From an uncultured Veillonella sp. (GTDB lineage: Bacteria; Bacillota; Negativicutes; Veillonellales; Veillonellaceae), in assembly GCA_915066865.1 (NCBI GenBank), contig CAJZEE010000024.1, positions 1-24,132 on the forward strand: a stretch of 24,132 nucleotides of DNA, read 5' to 3'. The translations under genes were made by a program, and so were the position numbers. Every line of letters starts with the position of its first letter. Positions within the stretch are counted from its first letter, which is position 1. This document shows positions 1 through 8,296 of this stretch, piece after piece. The notes under the pieces were generated by a model. That model searched no databases and was not told the origin of the DNA. It worked only from the letters and a program-made list of their open reading frames with translations.

Positions 1-17
1 ACTTTGATTTCAGACAT
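1..17 (-). CDS. rpsU: 30S ribosomal protein S21, 5' end only (partial)
   Basis: Only the first five codons and part of a sixth are in the window, reading Met-Ser-Glu-Ile-Lys from an ATG at 17-15. That is the usual start of S21, a small protein of the 30S subunit involved in translation initiation. A very strong Shine-Dalgarno (GGAGGGAGGG, plus positions 24-33) lies six bases upstream, and a perfect sigma-A promoter lies further upstream at 81-109. In Bacillus-type genomes rpsU follows the dnaK/dnaJ-prmA-rsmE-mtaB cluster, exactly the position seen here. The identification rests on this short peptide plus synteny; the rest of the gene runs off the left edge. Confidence 0.75.
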
Positions 18-71
18 CTATATCCCTCCCTCCAAAAATAATCTCGGGAAGTGCTGATAATTTACATACGC

Positions 72-89
72 ACATATAATATTATATGT
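72..89. repeat. 18-bp perfect palindrome over the rpsU -10 box
   Basis: The sequence ACATATAAT followed by ATTATATGT is its own reverse complement with no spacer. It covers the whole -10 hexamer of the rpsU promoter and the predicted start-point region. The symmetry is seen directly; an operator role is inference, because palindromes are commoner in AT-only sequence. Confidence 0.55.
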
Positions 90-109
90 ATAGGTATAGA
101 TGTTGTCAA
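81..109 (-). promoter_or_regulatory. Consensus sigma-A promoter for rpsU
   Basis: On the minus strand the -35 box TTGACA (109-104) is separated by exactly 17 bases from the -10 box TATAAT (86-81), so both hexamers are perfect. The rpsU start codon is about 60 bases downstream. An 18-bp perfect palindrome (72-89) covers the -10 box. It could be a repressor site or simply a product of AT-rich sequence. Confidence 0.88.
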
Positions 110-150
110 TATTTTCCGGTATATTTTATAGGAATTTTAATAAGTATTAT

Positions 151-170
151 AAAAAGAATACATTATACTC
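151..170 (-). terminator. Weak possible intrinsic terminator after the HIT gene
   Basis: On the minus strand, five bases after the HIT stop codon, GAGTAT-AAT-GTATTC can pair as a six-bp stem that includes two G-U pairs. It is followed directly by a run of five T. The stem is weak, so termination here may be partial. Confidence 0.35.
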
Positions 171-174
171 AATT

Positions 175-519
175 TTAAGCTTCTGGCCAGCCCATTTCTT
201 CGCCACCTAAAAGATGTGCATGCATATGGAATACAGTTTGACCTGCTTTTGCGCCAGTATTAAAAATCAAACGATAGCCATCTTTGGAAATACCAAGTTC
301 TTTTGCAACATCACGCACGAATGGCAATAAACCTTCTACATAGTCTTCATTTTTATCAGTAAGATGAGCAATGTTAGCTACGTGATTTTTTGGCACAATA
401 AGAACATGTACTTTTTTTACTGGTTCAATATCATGAAATGCATAAAATTTATCGTTTTCTAATACTTTTTTAGATGGAATTTCACCATTGATAATTTTAC
501 AGAAAATACAGTCACTCAT
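175..519 (-). CDS. HIT-family nucleotide hydrolase (HinT-like)
   Basis: This 114-residue protein belongs to the histidine-triad superfamily, whose bacterial Hint members hydrolyse purine nucleoside phosphoramidates and AMP-linked substrates. The signature is near the C-terminus: His98-x-His100-x-His102, followed by Leu-Leu-Gly-Gly. By family analogy the middle histidine (His100) is the nucleophile. Cys4 and Cys7 in the N-terminal SDCIFCKI segment match the cysteine pair of many bacterial HIT proteins. Length is normal for a single-domain HIT protein. An AAGGAG Shine-Dalgarno overlaps the mtaB stop codon and sits seven bases before the ATG, so it is the last gene of the heat-shock/ribosome-modification operon. 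Its physiological substrate cannot be told from sequence. Confidence 0.93.
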   Translation of the reverse strand: MSDCIFCKIINGEIPSKKVLENDKFYAFHDIEPVKKVHVLIVPKNHVANIAHLTDKNEDYVEGLLPFVRDVAKELGISKDGYRLIFNTGAKAGQTVFHMHAHLLGGEEMGWPEA

Positions 520-530
520 ACGATAACTCC

Positions 531-1826
531 TTATTCAATAATTAAATAATTATCTTCTAAACCTACAACAGTACCTTCGACGAGATCACCAATCTTATGT
601 AATCCATCAGACTTTACTTTACCATTTACATACTCATTTGTTAAGCCCATATAGTATCCATTCTCTTCCTTTTCGATGAGAATCTCACCAGGCTTACCAA
701 TGCGAGATTTTGCGTATGCTTCATAACCAGATTGGCTAAGACCATTCAAAAGTGCTACACGAGTCTTTTTAACGGCTTCAGGTACTTGATCAGACATAGT
801 AGCTGCAGGTGTGCCCTCACGAATAGAGTATGGGAAGGCATGAATATGAGTAAAGCCTATTTCTCGCACTGTATTTAAAGTTTCTTCAAAATCCTCATCT
901 GTTTCTTGTGGGAATCCTGCAATAATATCAGTTGTAATTGATAAATCTTTAATACGAGAACGTAAACTAGCAATTAAGTCTTTATATTCTTGTAATGTAT
1001 AATGGCGTTTCATCAACTTTAAAACGTGATCAGAACCGGCTTGTAGAGGTAAATGCAAATGTGGACATACACGTTTATTAGTAGCCATTAATTCTACTAA
1101 CTCATCAGAAACCTCTACTGATTCAATAGAGCCGAAACGAATACGATATAAATTAGGAATCTCTAATAAAGCTTTTACTACATCGGCTAATGTAGGGCGA
1201 CCTGGCAATTCTACACCATAATTCCCCAAATGTATACCTGTTAATACGATTTCATGAAATCCATGTTCTACTAAACGTTTTGCTTCTTGTACAATATCAT
1301 CCACTTTACGAGATTTCAATTTTCCTCGAGTATAAGGAATGATACAAAAGGCGCAATAGTTATTACAACCTTCTTGAATTTTCATGAAAGCACGAGCCTT
1401 ATCAGATTCATTACCATATAATGGCATTTCCTCAAAATTGGATTCGTTCATGATATCGCGCACAGCATTAATTTGACGTTCTGTAGATTCTAATTGTTCT
1501 ACTAATTCCACAATTTTAGAGCGATTATTTGTACCTATAACAAGGTTAACACCGTCAATAGCAGCAATCGCATCTGGATCAAGCTGAGCATAACAACCAG
1601 TAACGATTACATAAGCATCTTCATTTTGGCGTTTTGCTTTCCGAATCAATTGACGGGATTTCTTTTCCCCCATATTCGTTACAGAACATGTATTAATTAC
1701 ATATATATCAGCTTTTTCATCAAAGTCTACTGCTTCGTAATTATTTTGTAAAAATAAACCTTTCATAGCATCTGTGTCATACTGATTGACACGACAGCCC
1801 AAGGTTGTAAAAGCAACGGTTTTCAT
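531..1826 (-). CDS. mtaB: tRNA t6A37 methylthiotransferase MtaB
   Basis: This radical-SAM methylthiotransferase converts t6A37 to ms2t6A37 in tRNAs reading ANN codons. The N-terminal MTTase domain carries Cys11 (TLGCRVNQ), Cys47 and Cys78, which bind one [4Fe-4S] cluster. The radical-SAM motif Cys154-x3-Cys158-x2-Cys161 (CNNYCAFC) binds the second. A C-terminal TRAM-like segment ends the 431 residues. The TLGCRVNQ start and the position next to rsmE and prmA fit MtaB (YqeV type) and not MiaB, which is present separately at 22192-23505. The ATG has a GAGG sequence four bases upstream and lies 24 bases after rsmE. Confidence 0.95.
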   Translation of the reverse strand: MKTVAFTTLGCRVNQYDTDAMKGLFLQNNYEAVDFDEKADIYVINTCSVTNMGEKKSRQLIRKAKRQNEDAYVIVTGCYAQLDPDAIAAIDGVNLVIGTNNRSKIVELVEQLESTERQINAVRDIMNESNFEEMPLYGNESDKARAFMKIQEGCNNYCAFCIIPYTRGKLKSRKVDDIVQEAKRLVEHGFHEIVLTGIHLGNYGVELPGRPTLADVVKALLEIPNLYRIRFGSIESVEVSDELVELMATNKRVCPHLHLPLQAGSDHVLKLMKRHYTLQEYKDLIASLRSRIKDLSITTDIIAGFPQETDEDFEETLNTVREIGFTHIHAFPYSIREGTPAATMSDQVPEAVKKTRVALLNGLSQSGYEAYAKSRIGKPGEILIEKEENGYYMGLTNEYVNGKVKSDGLHKIGDLVEGTVVGLEDNYLIIE

Positions 1827-1850
1827 TGCACCTCTCTATTCTTATTTAAT

Positions 1851-2582
1851 TTATAGTTCTAATTCATATTGAATCATTGCTAATGATCCAATGGCAGCAG
1901 TTTCTGCTCGTAAAATAGTATTACCAAGAGAAACTGATTTTCCACCACTCTCTATAATAGCATTGATTTCCTTCTCTTGATAGCCCCCTTCAGGACCAAT
2001 ACAGATAAGAATGTCAGTTATAGTTTGATTAGTGTGTATTGATTGAAGTGCAGTCTTAATAGTATGTCCATCTTCATTTTCATAGGCCACTAATTTTAAT
2101 GAATCAGACTCGATTTCAAGGACTTGTGAAAGCGTTTCACCTACCACAAGTGTGGGCAGTTGATTGCGGCCACATTGTTGGGCTGCTTCTAGCATAATTT
2201 TTTCCCAACGACTGACTTTTGATTGTAATTTTTTATCATCATATTTAGCTACACAGTTAGCAGTAGATACAAGATAAATGGTATCTACATTTAACTCCGT
2301 CGCCTTTTGTAATACCCATTCTAACTTTTCACCTTTCAATAAGGATTGAACTAGAATAGTTCGATACGACGATACATCAGTCGCTACATATTCAATAAGT
2401 TTAGCTTGTGCTATACCATCAACTTCATCGGTAATCTGATAGATACCACAACGATTATCACTGCCCGTTACAGTAATGGGTTTTTCCATATTATGACGAA
2501 ATACATGTAACACATGATGTGTCACATCTTTCGGTAATTCTATTCTTTCATCTAATGGTGTAGGGATAAATATTTTCTTCAT
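1851..2582 (-). CDS. rsmE: 16S rRNA m3U1498 methyltransferase RsmE
   Basis: RsmE is a SPOUT-class enzyme that methylates N3 of U1498 in 16S rRNA, near the decoding centre. The C-terminal knot region is visible as GPEGGYQEKEI and LGNTILRAETAAI, the paired SAM-binding loops of the family. I start the protein at the ATG at 2582 (MKKIFIP...), giving 243 residues. The reading frame is open for 20 more codons, but those lie inside the end of prmA and look nothing like an RsmE N-terminus. With this start the ATG overlaps the prmA TGA in an ATGA junction, so translation is probably coupled. Little independent Shine-Dalgarno is visible, which agrees with coupling. Confidence 0.94.
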   Translation of the reverse strand: MKKIFIPTPLDERIELPKDVTHHVLHVFRHNMEKPITVTGSDNRCGIYQITDEVDGIAQAKLIEYVATDVSSYRTILVQSLLKGEKLEWVLQKATELNVDTIYLVSTANCVAKYDDKKLQSKVSRWEKIMLEAAQQCGRNQLPTLVVGETLSQVLEIESDSLKLVAYENEDGHTIKTALQSIHTNQTITDILICIGPEGGYQEKEINAIIESGGKSVSLGNTILRAETAAIGSLAMIQYELEL

Positions 2583-3442
2583 AGCTTTTCTAACGCAAAG
2601 GTATGCCAAGGGCCCGCCACGCGTTCCTCTATAATATGCCAATATTCAGTGATATACGGCAAGATTTCATCATACCGATCATCAATAATACCACTAATAA
2701 TTAAGATACCATTATCATCAAGTTTATTACCAATTTGAGGTAATAGTATTTTAAGTGGATCCACTGTTAAGTTAGCTAAAATTAATTGGGCCGTACCATT
2801 GAAATCACTATCCAAATTACCACAAATAATCTCTGCAGATACATGATTATTCTCACAGTTAATGCGAGCTTGATTGGCAGCATATTCCTCAATATCGATC
2901 CCAACCAAATGCTTGATTCCTAAATGTGCTGCTACCAATAAGAGAATACCCGTTCCTGTACCAATATCTAAACAAGTAACTTGATTAAGATCCATGGATT
3001 CACTATAAGATTTCAATAGTTCGGCACATGTACGTGTTGTTTCATGAGAGCCAGTACCAAAGGAAATATCGGAATCGATTTCTATAATTGTTTTATTGTC
3101 GACGTTATCATATTCTTGCCAAGCAGGTTTAATAATTAAATTAGGTAGAATTTCTGTAGGTTCAATATATTGCTGCCAAGAATTAAGCCATGTAGATTCA
3201 TCTAATATATTTGTATCAACAGATGTGACACTAATATTTGCTTCTGTAAGACGTTTTTCTAAGTCTGACTTAATTGTATTAGAGTCCAATGATGGATCAG
3301 CATACATAGTTAATTTAATTAAATTTGGTTGATTTTCTACATCTTCTTCTATAATTCCATTGTCTGCATAATCGTCAAAAAGAGTAGTCACCTCATCGGT
3401 GGCTACTCTTTCACAGACAATGGATACTTCTATCCACTGCAT
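2579..3442 (-). CDS. prmA: Ribosomal protein L11 methyltransferase PrmA
   Basis: PrmA trimethylates ribosomal protein L11 using SAM. The 287 residues show the family order: an N-terminal substrate-binding domain, the SFGTGSHETT segment (residues 127-136), SAM motif I DIGTGTG (159-165), and the ILANLT motif IV typical of N-methyltransferases. An AAGGAG lies five bases before the ATG. The gene follows dnaJ after 55 bases that contain a hairpin (3462-3490), and it ends in a 4-base ATGA overlap with rsmE. Its place directly after dnaJ is the usual Firmicutes arrangement. Confidence 0.95.
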   Translation of the reverse strand: MQWIEVSIVCERVATDEVTTLFDDYADNGIIEEDVENQPNLIKLTMYADPSLDSNTIKSDLEKRLTEANISVTSVDTNILDESTWLNSWQQYIEPTEILPNLIIKPAWQEYDNVDNKTIIEIDSDISFGTGSHETTRTCAELLKSYSESMDLNQVTCLDIGTGTGILLLVAAHLGIKHLVGIDIEEYAANQARINCENNHVSAEIICGNLDSDFNGTAQLILANLTVDPLKILLPQIGNKLDDNGILIISGIIDDRYDEILPYITEYWHIIEERVAGPWHTFALEKL

Positions 3443-3461
3443 ATATGCTCCTTTATAGGGA

Positions 3462-3490
3462 ATGTGATGGAATAAACCATTCCTTCACAT
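3462..3490 (-). other. Intercistronic hairpin between dnaJ and prmA
   Basis: The segment pairs as ATGTGA-x-GGAA-(7-nt loop)-TTCC-x-TCACAT, ten base pairs with one internal mismatch. On the transcribed strand it is not followed by a U-run, so it does not look like an intrinsic terminator. A role in mRNA processing or 3'-end protection of the chaperone part of the transcript is inference. Confidence 0.55.
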
Positions 3491-3497
3491 GAGCTGT

Positions 3498-4655
3498 TCA
3501 TTTAGTCAAACGGTCCTTGATTTTTTCAAAAAGACTTTTGCTCACTTGTAAGTTATTTACATCTTCGTTACTTTCGTTTGCAAAGCGTAATAACAACTCA
3601 CGTTGAGTATCTGTCAACTTCTTAGGCGTTTGAACAGTTACCACAATATGTTGGTCCCCACGTTGCTTAGGGTTACGCAAATATGGAATACCTTTGCCCT
3701 TTACGCGGAATGCCGTTCCCGTTTGAGTACCTTCCGGAATCTTTAACTCTACTTTACCATCTAAGGTGTTAACTTGTATAGTCGCACCTAGAGCAGCTTG
3801 AGCAAAGCTAATATTCACACGGCTAATAACGTCATTACCATTTCGTTCAAATTCCTTATGAGGACGAACAAAAATATATACATAAAGATCGCCTTTAGGG
3901 CCACCTAAGATACCTGGTTCCCCTTCATTAGCTACACGTAAGCGAGAACCGCTGTCTACGCCAGCTGGAATTTTAATAGAAATCTTGCGTTTTGCAAGTA
4001 TTTCACCTGTACCACGGCATTTAGAACAAGGTTTTTCAATGCTTTTACCAGTACCATGACAGCGAGAACAAGTGCGAACGGATTGCATACGCCCAAATGG
4101 AGTATTTTGAATAACCGCTTCTTGACCGGAACCATGACAGTTTGGACAAGTATCGACACGAGATCCTGGTTCACCACCAGTACCATGACAGTGATCACAT
4201 TCTTCATGACGATGCACTTCTATTTCCACAGATTTACCAAAGGCTGCATCTTCAAAGGAAATATCAATATCTTCGCGCAAGTCATTACCTTTTTGAGGAC
4301 CTTGTTGCTGGCGACCACCGCCAAACATGCCACCAAAAATATCGCCAAAGATATCACCAAAGCCCCCAGCTTGACCACCGAAACCGCCAAAGCCACCTTG
4401 GAAACCACCGGCGCCAGCGCCGCCTCCTTGTTTGAAGGCGTCGTGGCCGAATTGGTCATATTGGGCTTTTTTAGTTTCATCAGACAATACTTCGTAAGCT
4501 TCGTTCGCTTCTTTAAATTTTGCTTCCGCTTCCTTTGGATTATCTTTATTTACATCTGGATGGTATTGGCGTGCCTTTTTACGGAAGGCCTTTTTGATTT
4601 CATCTTGAGAGGCATTTTTACTGACCCCTAAGATGTCATAATAATCACGTGCCAT
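3498..4655 (-). CDS. dnaJ: Chaperone protein DnaJ (type I Hsp40)
   Basis: DnaJ delivers unfolded clients to DnaK and stimulates its ATPase. All type I regions are visible in 385 residues: a J-domain with His32-Pro33-Asp34, a long Gly/Phe-rich linker (about residues 75-120) rich in GGFGG repeats, four zinc-binding CxxCxGxG-type repeats (CDHCHGTG, CPNCHGSG, CSRCHGTG, CSKCRGTG), and the C-terminal client-binding domains. It begins 16 bases after dnaK, and its weak Shine-Dalgarno overlaps the end of dnaK, consistent with one operon transcript. Expression should follow the CIRCE/HrcA control upstream of hrcA. Confidence 0.98.
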   Translation of the reverse strand: MARDYYDILGVSKNASQDEIKKAFRKKARQYHPDVNKDNPKEAEAKFKEANEAYEVLSDETKKAQYDQFGHDAFKQGGGAGAGGFQGGFGGFGGQAGGFGDIFGDIFGGMFGGGRQQQGPQKGNDLREDIDISFEDAAFGKSVEIEVHRHEECDHCHGTGGEPGSRVDTCPNCHGSGQEAVIQNTPFGRMQSVRTCSRCHGTGKSIEKPCSKCRGTGEILAKRKISIKIPAGVDSGSRLRVANEGEPGILGGPKGDLYVYIFVRPHKEFERNGNDVISRVNISFAQAALGATIQVNTLDGKVELKIPEGTQTGTAFRVKGKGIPYLRNPKQRGDQHIVVTVQTPKKLTDTQRELLLRFANESNEDVNNLQVSKSLFEKIKDRLTK

Positions 4656-4671
4656 TAGTTACCAACCCTTC

Positions 4672-6513
4672 TTATTTCTTATCGTCATCCACTACTGTGT
4701 AATCAGCATCAACTACATTGTCATCAGATTTTGTTTGTTGTTGACCTTGCTCTGCACCACCAGCTGCTTGTTGAGCTTGTTGTGCTGCTGCATACATTTG
4801 CTCAGCTAATTTATGTAATGGTTGTTCCAAAGCTTCACTGTCTTTTTTGATATCTTCGATGTTGCCTGCTTCGATAGATTTTTTCAATTTATCTTTTGCT
4901 TCTTCAACTTCTTTCAACAAAGCTGTGTCGCCTTTACCATCAAGTTCTTTCAAAGCTTTTTCAGCTTGGTATACCAAGGAGTCTGCATTGTTTTTAACAT
5001 CTAATTCTTCTTTTCTAGCTTTATCTTCTGCTGCATGTGCTTCAGCTTCTTTAACCATGCGATCGATTTCGTCTTCTTTTAATCCGCTAGAAGAAGTGAT
5101 TGTAATTTTTTGTTCTTTTTGAGTACCCAAGTCTTTTGCTTTTACATGTACGATACCGTTAGCATCGATGTCGAATGTTACTTCGATTTGAGGAACCCCA
5201 CGAGGAGCTGCTGGGATACCATCTAAGTTGAATCGACCCAATGTTTTGTTATCTGCTGCGAATTCACGTTCACCTTGCAATACATGGATATCTACAGATG
5301 GTTGATTATCTGCAGCAGTGGAGAATACTTGAGATTTAGATGTAGGAATTGTAGTGTTACGATCGATAATACGTGTGAATACACCACCCATTGTTTCAAT
5401 ACCAAGAGACAATGGAGTTACATCAAGTAACAATACGTCTTTTACTTCACCTACTAATACACCACCTTGAATAGCAGCACCAATAGCTACACATTCATCA
5501 GGGTTAACGTTTTTAGTTGGTTCTTTACCCAATACTTTTTTAATAGCTTCTTGTACAGCTGGAATACGGCTAGAACCACCAACTAACAATACTTTATCGA
5601 TATCGGATGCAGATAAACCAGCATCATTCATAGCTTTACGAGTAGGTTCGATAGTAGCTTGTACCAAATCAGCAGTTAATTCTTCGAATTTAGCACGAGT
5701 CAATGTTACATCCAAGTGTTTAGGACCAGTAGCATCAGCTGTGATGAATGGCAAATTGATATTTGTACTTGCTACGCCAGACAATTCAATTTTTGCTTTT
5801 TCAGCAGCTTCTTTTAAACGTTGATCAGCTAATTTATCATTGGATAAATCGATACCTGTTTCTTTTTTGAACTCTTCAATAAGGTAGTTCATAATGCGTT
5901 GGTCGAAGTCATCACCACCAAGATGGTTGTTACCAGATGTTGCTAATACTTCAAATACGCCATCGCCAAGTTCAAGAATGGATACGTCGAATGTACCACC
6001 ACCAAGGTCAAATACAAGAACTTTACCATCTTCATCTTTATCTACGCCATATGCAAGAGCTGCTGCTGTAGGTTCGTTAATGATACGAAGTACTTCAAGG
6101 CCTGCAATAGCACCAGCGTCTTTAGTAGCTTGACGTTGAGCATCTGTAAAGTATGCAGGAACTGTGATAACAGCTTGTTTAACAGGTTCACCCAAATATG
6201 CTTCTGCATCAGCTTTGATTTTTTGAAGAATCATTGCAGAAATTTCTTGAGGAGTATAAGACTTACCTTCTACAGTTACTTTGTAGTCTGTACCCATGTG
6301 ACGTTTAATAGAAATGATTGTGTTTTCAGGGTTAGATACAGCTTGACGTTTAGCCAATTGACCAACTAAACGTTCGCCATTTTTTGCAAAACCAACAACG
6401 GAAGGAGTTGTACGAGCGCCTTCTTGGTTAGTAATAACCGTAGGTTCGCCACCTTCCATAACCGCAACACAAGAGTTTGTAGTACCTAAATCAATACCAA
6501 TTACCTTTGCCAT
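4672..6513 (-). CDS. dnaK: Chaperone protein DnaK (Hsp70)
   Basis: DnaK is the Hsp70 ATPase that binds exposed hydrophobic segments of unfolded proteins in cycles driven by DnaJ and GrpE. The 613 residues include the phosphate-1 loop DLGTTNS (8-14), the phosphate-2 motif DLGGGTFD, the adenosine motif GGSSRIPAVQ, the interdomain linker region DVLLLDVTPLSLGIET, and a Gln/Ala-rich C-terminal tail ending in an acidic DYTVVDDDKK. The ATG has a strong AGGAGG eight bases upstream. It lies between grpE and dnaJ in the standard HrcA-regulated order. Confidence 0.99.
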   Translation of the reverse strand: MAKVIGIDLGTTNSCVAVMEGGEPTVITNQEGARTTPSVVGFAKNGERLVGQLAKRQAVSNPENTIISIKRHMGTDYKVTVEGKSYTPQEISAMILQKIKADAEAYLGEPVKQAVITVPAYFTDAQRQATKDAGAIAGLEVLRIINEPTAAALAYGVDKDEDGKVLVFDLGGGTFDVSILELGDGVFEVLATSGNNHLGGDDFDQRIMNYLIEEFKKETGIDLSNDKLADQRLKEAAEKAKIELSGVASTNINLPFITADATGPKHLDVTLTRAKFEELTADLVQATIEPTRKAMNDAGLSASDIDKVLLVGGSSRIPAVQEAIKKVLGKEPTKNVNPDECVAIGAAIQGGVLVGEVKDVLLLDVTPLSLGIETMGGVFTRIIDRNTTIPTSKSQVFSTAADNQPSVDIHVLQGEREFAADNKTLGRFNLDGIPAAPRGVPQIEVTFDIDANGIVHVKAKDLGTQKEQKITITSSSGLKEDEIDRMVKEAEAHAAEDKARKEELDVKNNADSLVYQAEKALKELDGKGDTALLKEVEEAKDKLKKSIEAGNIEDIKKDSEALEQPLHKLAEQMYAAAQQAQQAAGGAEQGQQQTKSDDNVVDADYTVVDDDKK

Positions 6514-6541
6514 AATATATGCCTCCTAAAACCTTTATAAT

Positions 6542-7087
6542 CTATTCAACAACTTTTACCATTGCTGGACGAATACAACGACCATCAACAGTATAGCCAG
6601 TTTGTAATACTTCACATACCGTATCAGATTCATATTCATCTGACGGCACTCGCATAATTGCTTGATGGAAATTTGGATCAAATGGTTTACCCACCGCATC
6701 GATAACGGCTAAACCGTGTTTAGATAACATAGCCATCAAGTTTTGATGGATCATGATAAATCCATCAAGGAATACTTTTGCATCACCTTCTACTGGACTT
6801 TGAACAGCTCGTTCAAAGTTATCTAATACAGGAAGTAGATCTGTAAGTACATCCCCTTTAACATATCCTGCAAGTTGCTCTTTTTCTTGATTAGTACGAC
6901 GTTTAAAGTTGTCGAAGTCCGCTTGTAAACGCTTATAGCGATTATCAAAGTCTGCTTTGAGCTCCTCTAATACTTGAGCTGCGTCCGCCACAACTTCTTC
7001 AGCTTCCTCAACAGCTGGTGTCTCTACATTTGTAGTTTCCACTGTTTCGTCAACTGTTTCTTGTTTAATGTCTTGTTCTTCAGCCAT
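6542..7087 (-). CDS. grpE: Nucleotide exchange factor GrpE
   Basis: GrpE releases ADP from DnaK. The 181-residue protein has a long acidic, low-complexity N-terminus (Glu/Val/Thr-rich, roughly residues 1-40), a helical coiled-coil dimerisation region (about 40-85), and the C-terminal GrpE signature ending YTVDGRCIRPAMVKVVE. The residue before the Ile-Arg-Pro triplet is Cys where many homologues have Val. An AAAGGG lies six bases before the ATG, and only 12 bases separate it from the hrcA stop codon. Confidence 0.97.
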   Translation of the reverse strand: MAEEQDIKQETVDETVETTNVETPAVEEAEEVVADAAQVLEELKADFDNRYKRLQADFDNFKRRTNQEKEQLAGYVKGDVLTDLLPVLDNFERAVQSPVEGDAKVFLDGFIMIHQNLMAMLSKHGLAVIDAVGKPFDPNFHQAIMRVPSDEYESDTVCEVLQTGYTVDGRCIRPAMVKVVE

Positions 7088-7099
7088 TATATGCCCTTT

Positions 7100-8116
7100 C
7101 TATTTTTGTTCTTTTACCATAGATTCCATTATATGTTTCATATGAGACAACATGCCAATGATACGACCATATTCCATTCGTGTCGGTCCTAGAATAGCAA
7201 GAGTACCGATAGGTTGATCTTGATTTGTAAAATCAGCTTGTACTACACTCATCGATTGAAGTGCTTCGGTATCATTTTCATTGCCAATCTTTACCTTTAC
7301 AGGTGTAGGTGAATCATCCTTTAATAATTGTCCCAATTGATTTTGTTCTTCCACTAATGAAAGCAAAGGTTGCACTTTTTCAACAGACTTAAACTCTGGT
7401 TGATTTAACAACTCCGTAGTACCTACAGAATAGAACAACTTACGTTTATTAATTGCTCGTAATAATGTTTCTGAAAGGATCATCAAAATCCCTTGGGGAC
7501 CTTCCATATGAATCAATAGTGTTCCTAACGCTTCAGCCGTTACATGACCAATACTTATATTCTGTAAAGCATTGCTAAATTGCATAGCTAAACTTTGTAA
7601 TACATCAGGCGAAACGCCTTCAGTAAAGTACATTAATTCATTATCAAGAGCACCAGTTTCAGTAATAACAACCATGACAGCTTGATGTGAATCAAGCGGC
7701 AATACATGAATGTATTTGATTAATGCTCTATCATGGGCTGGAGCTAAGAACAAACTCATACTATGGCTCACTTGTGATAATAATTTAGCCATATTTAAGA
7801 AGAGCTCACTGGTAGATCCATTAGAATGTTTCCATAACATTTCAATTTTCTCAGCATCCTGTAATGGAACAGGTTGTTGACTCAACATAGAATCAACATA
7901 TAAGCGATAGCCTTTAGCTGAAGGAATACGTCCCGCCGATGTATGAGGTTGCTCCAAATAGCCTAACTCCTCTAAATCGGACATTTCATTGCGTACTGTT
8001 GCAGGACTAATACCAAGATTATAATTCTTTGCAATCGTCCTGGAACCTACAGGTTCAGCAGATTTAACGTAGTCTTCAATTATGGCTCGCAAGATGCGCT
8101 GTTTTCTTTCATCCAT
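7100..8116 (-). CDS. hrcA: Heat-inducible transcription repressor HrcA
   Basis: HrcA binds the CIRCE operator and represses the class I heat-shock operon, its activity depending on the GroE chaperonin. The N-terminal winged-helix region (RKQRILRAIIEDYVKSAEPVGSRTIA..., including the turn ISPATVRNEMSDLEELGYL) and the longer effector domain are both present. I choose the ATG at 8116 (338 residues, MDERKQRIL). It has an AGAGGTG Shine-Dalgarno five bases upstream and matches the family N-terminus. The frame is open to a GTG at 8137, but that codon lies inside the CIRCE operator. The gene is first in its operon and is self-regulated through that operator. Confidence 0.96.
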   Translation of the reverse strand: MDERKQRILRAIIEDYVKSAEPVGSRTIAKNYNLGISPATVRNEMSDLEELGYLEQPHTSAGRIPSAKGYRLYVDSMLSQQPVPLQDAEKIEMLWKHSNGSTSELFLNMAKLLSQVSHSMSLFLAPAHDRALIKYIHVLPLDSHQAVMVVITETGALDNELMYFTEGVSPDVLQSLAMQFSNALQNISIGHVTAEALGTLLIHMEGPQGILMILSETLLRAINKRKLFYSVGTTELLNQPEFKSVEKVQPLLSLVEEQNQLGQLLKDDSPTPVKVKIGNENDTEALQSMSVVQADFTNQDQPIGTLAILGPTRMEYGRIIGMLSHMKHIMESMVKEQK

Positions 8117-8130
8117 AATGACACCTCTTG

Positions 8131-8157
8131 TTAGCACTCATAAACTTTGAGTGCTAA
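8131..8157 (-). promoter_or_regulatory. CIRCE operator (HrcA binding site)
   Basis: The element is TTAGCACTC, nine bases, then GAGTGCTAA, an exact match to the CIRCE consensus in both 9-base arms. It ends 14 bases before the hrcA ATG and directly follows the hrcA promoter region, the classic position for HrcA autoregulation of the hrcA-grpE-dnaK-dnaJ operon. No other CIRCE is in the window. Confidence 0.98.
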
Positions 8158-8165
8158 TCGCATGT

Positions 8166-8196
8166 ATAATATTATCACATAGGAAAAAATTGTCAA
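8166..8196 (-). promoter_or_regulatory. Probable sigma-A promoter of the hrcA operon
   Basis: On the minus strand a perfect -35 TTGACA (8196-8191) precedes an AT-rich -10 region. Two candidate -10 boxes exist: TATTAT at 8171-8166 (19-base spacer, five of six consensus) and TAATAT at 8174-8169 (16-base spacer, four of six). Which one is used cannot be decided by eye. CIRCE begins eight bases downstream, so a bound HrcA would block initiation or early elongation. Confidence 0.72.
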
Positions 8197-8214
8197 GCAA
8201 AAAAATCCTTAAAA

Positions 8215-8274
8215 AGTCAAATAATATCTATTTAGTCAAAAAGACAATTGAATATTTTAAATTAATTAGTCAAA
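8215..8274. repeat. Three direct copies of AGTCAAA upstream of the hrcA promoter
   Basis: The heptamer occurs at 8215-8221, 8234-8240 and 8268-8274, all in the same orientation (TTTGACT on the transcribed strand), with start-to-start distances of 19 and 34 bases. The copies resemble -35 boxes or regulator half-sites. The sequence is AT-rich, so chance cannot be excluded. Confidence 0.4.
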
Positions 8275-8296
8275 AAATCAAAGTACAATAATAAGA

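Noticed and set aside
2583..2642. Longer RsmE start that adds 20 residues
   Set aside because: The added residues are encoded within the end of prmA in another frame and do not resemble an RsmE N-terminus; the ATGA junction at 2579-2582 gives a natural start.
4056..4631. Long plus-strand open frames opposite dnaJ, and similar ones opposite dnaK and mutL
   Set aside because: They are antisense shadows of strongly conserved genes, with low-complexity translations, no ribosome sites and no recognisable domains.
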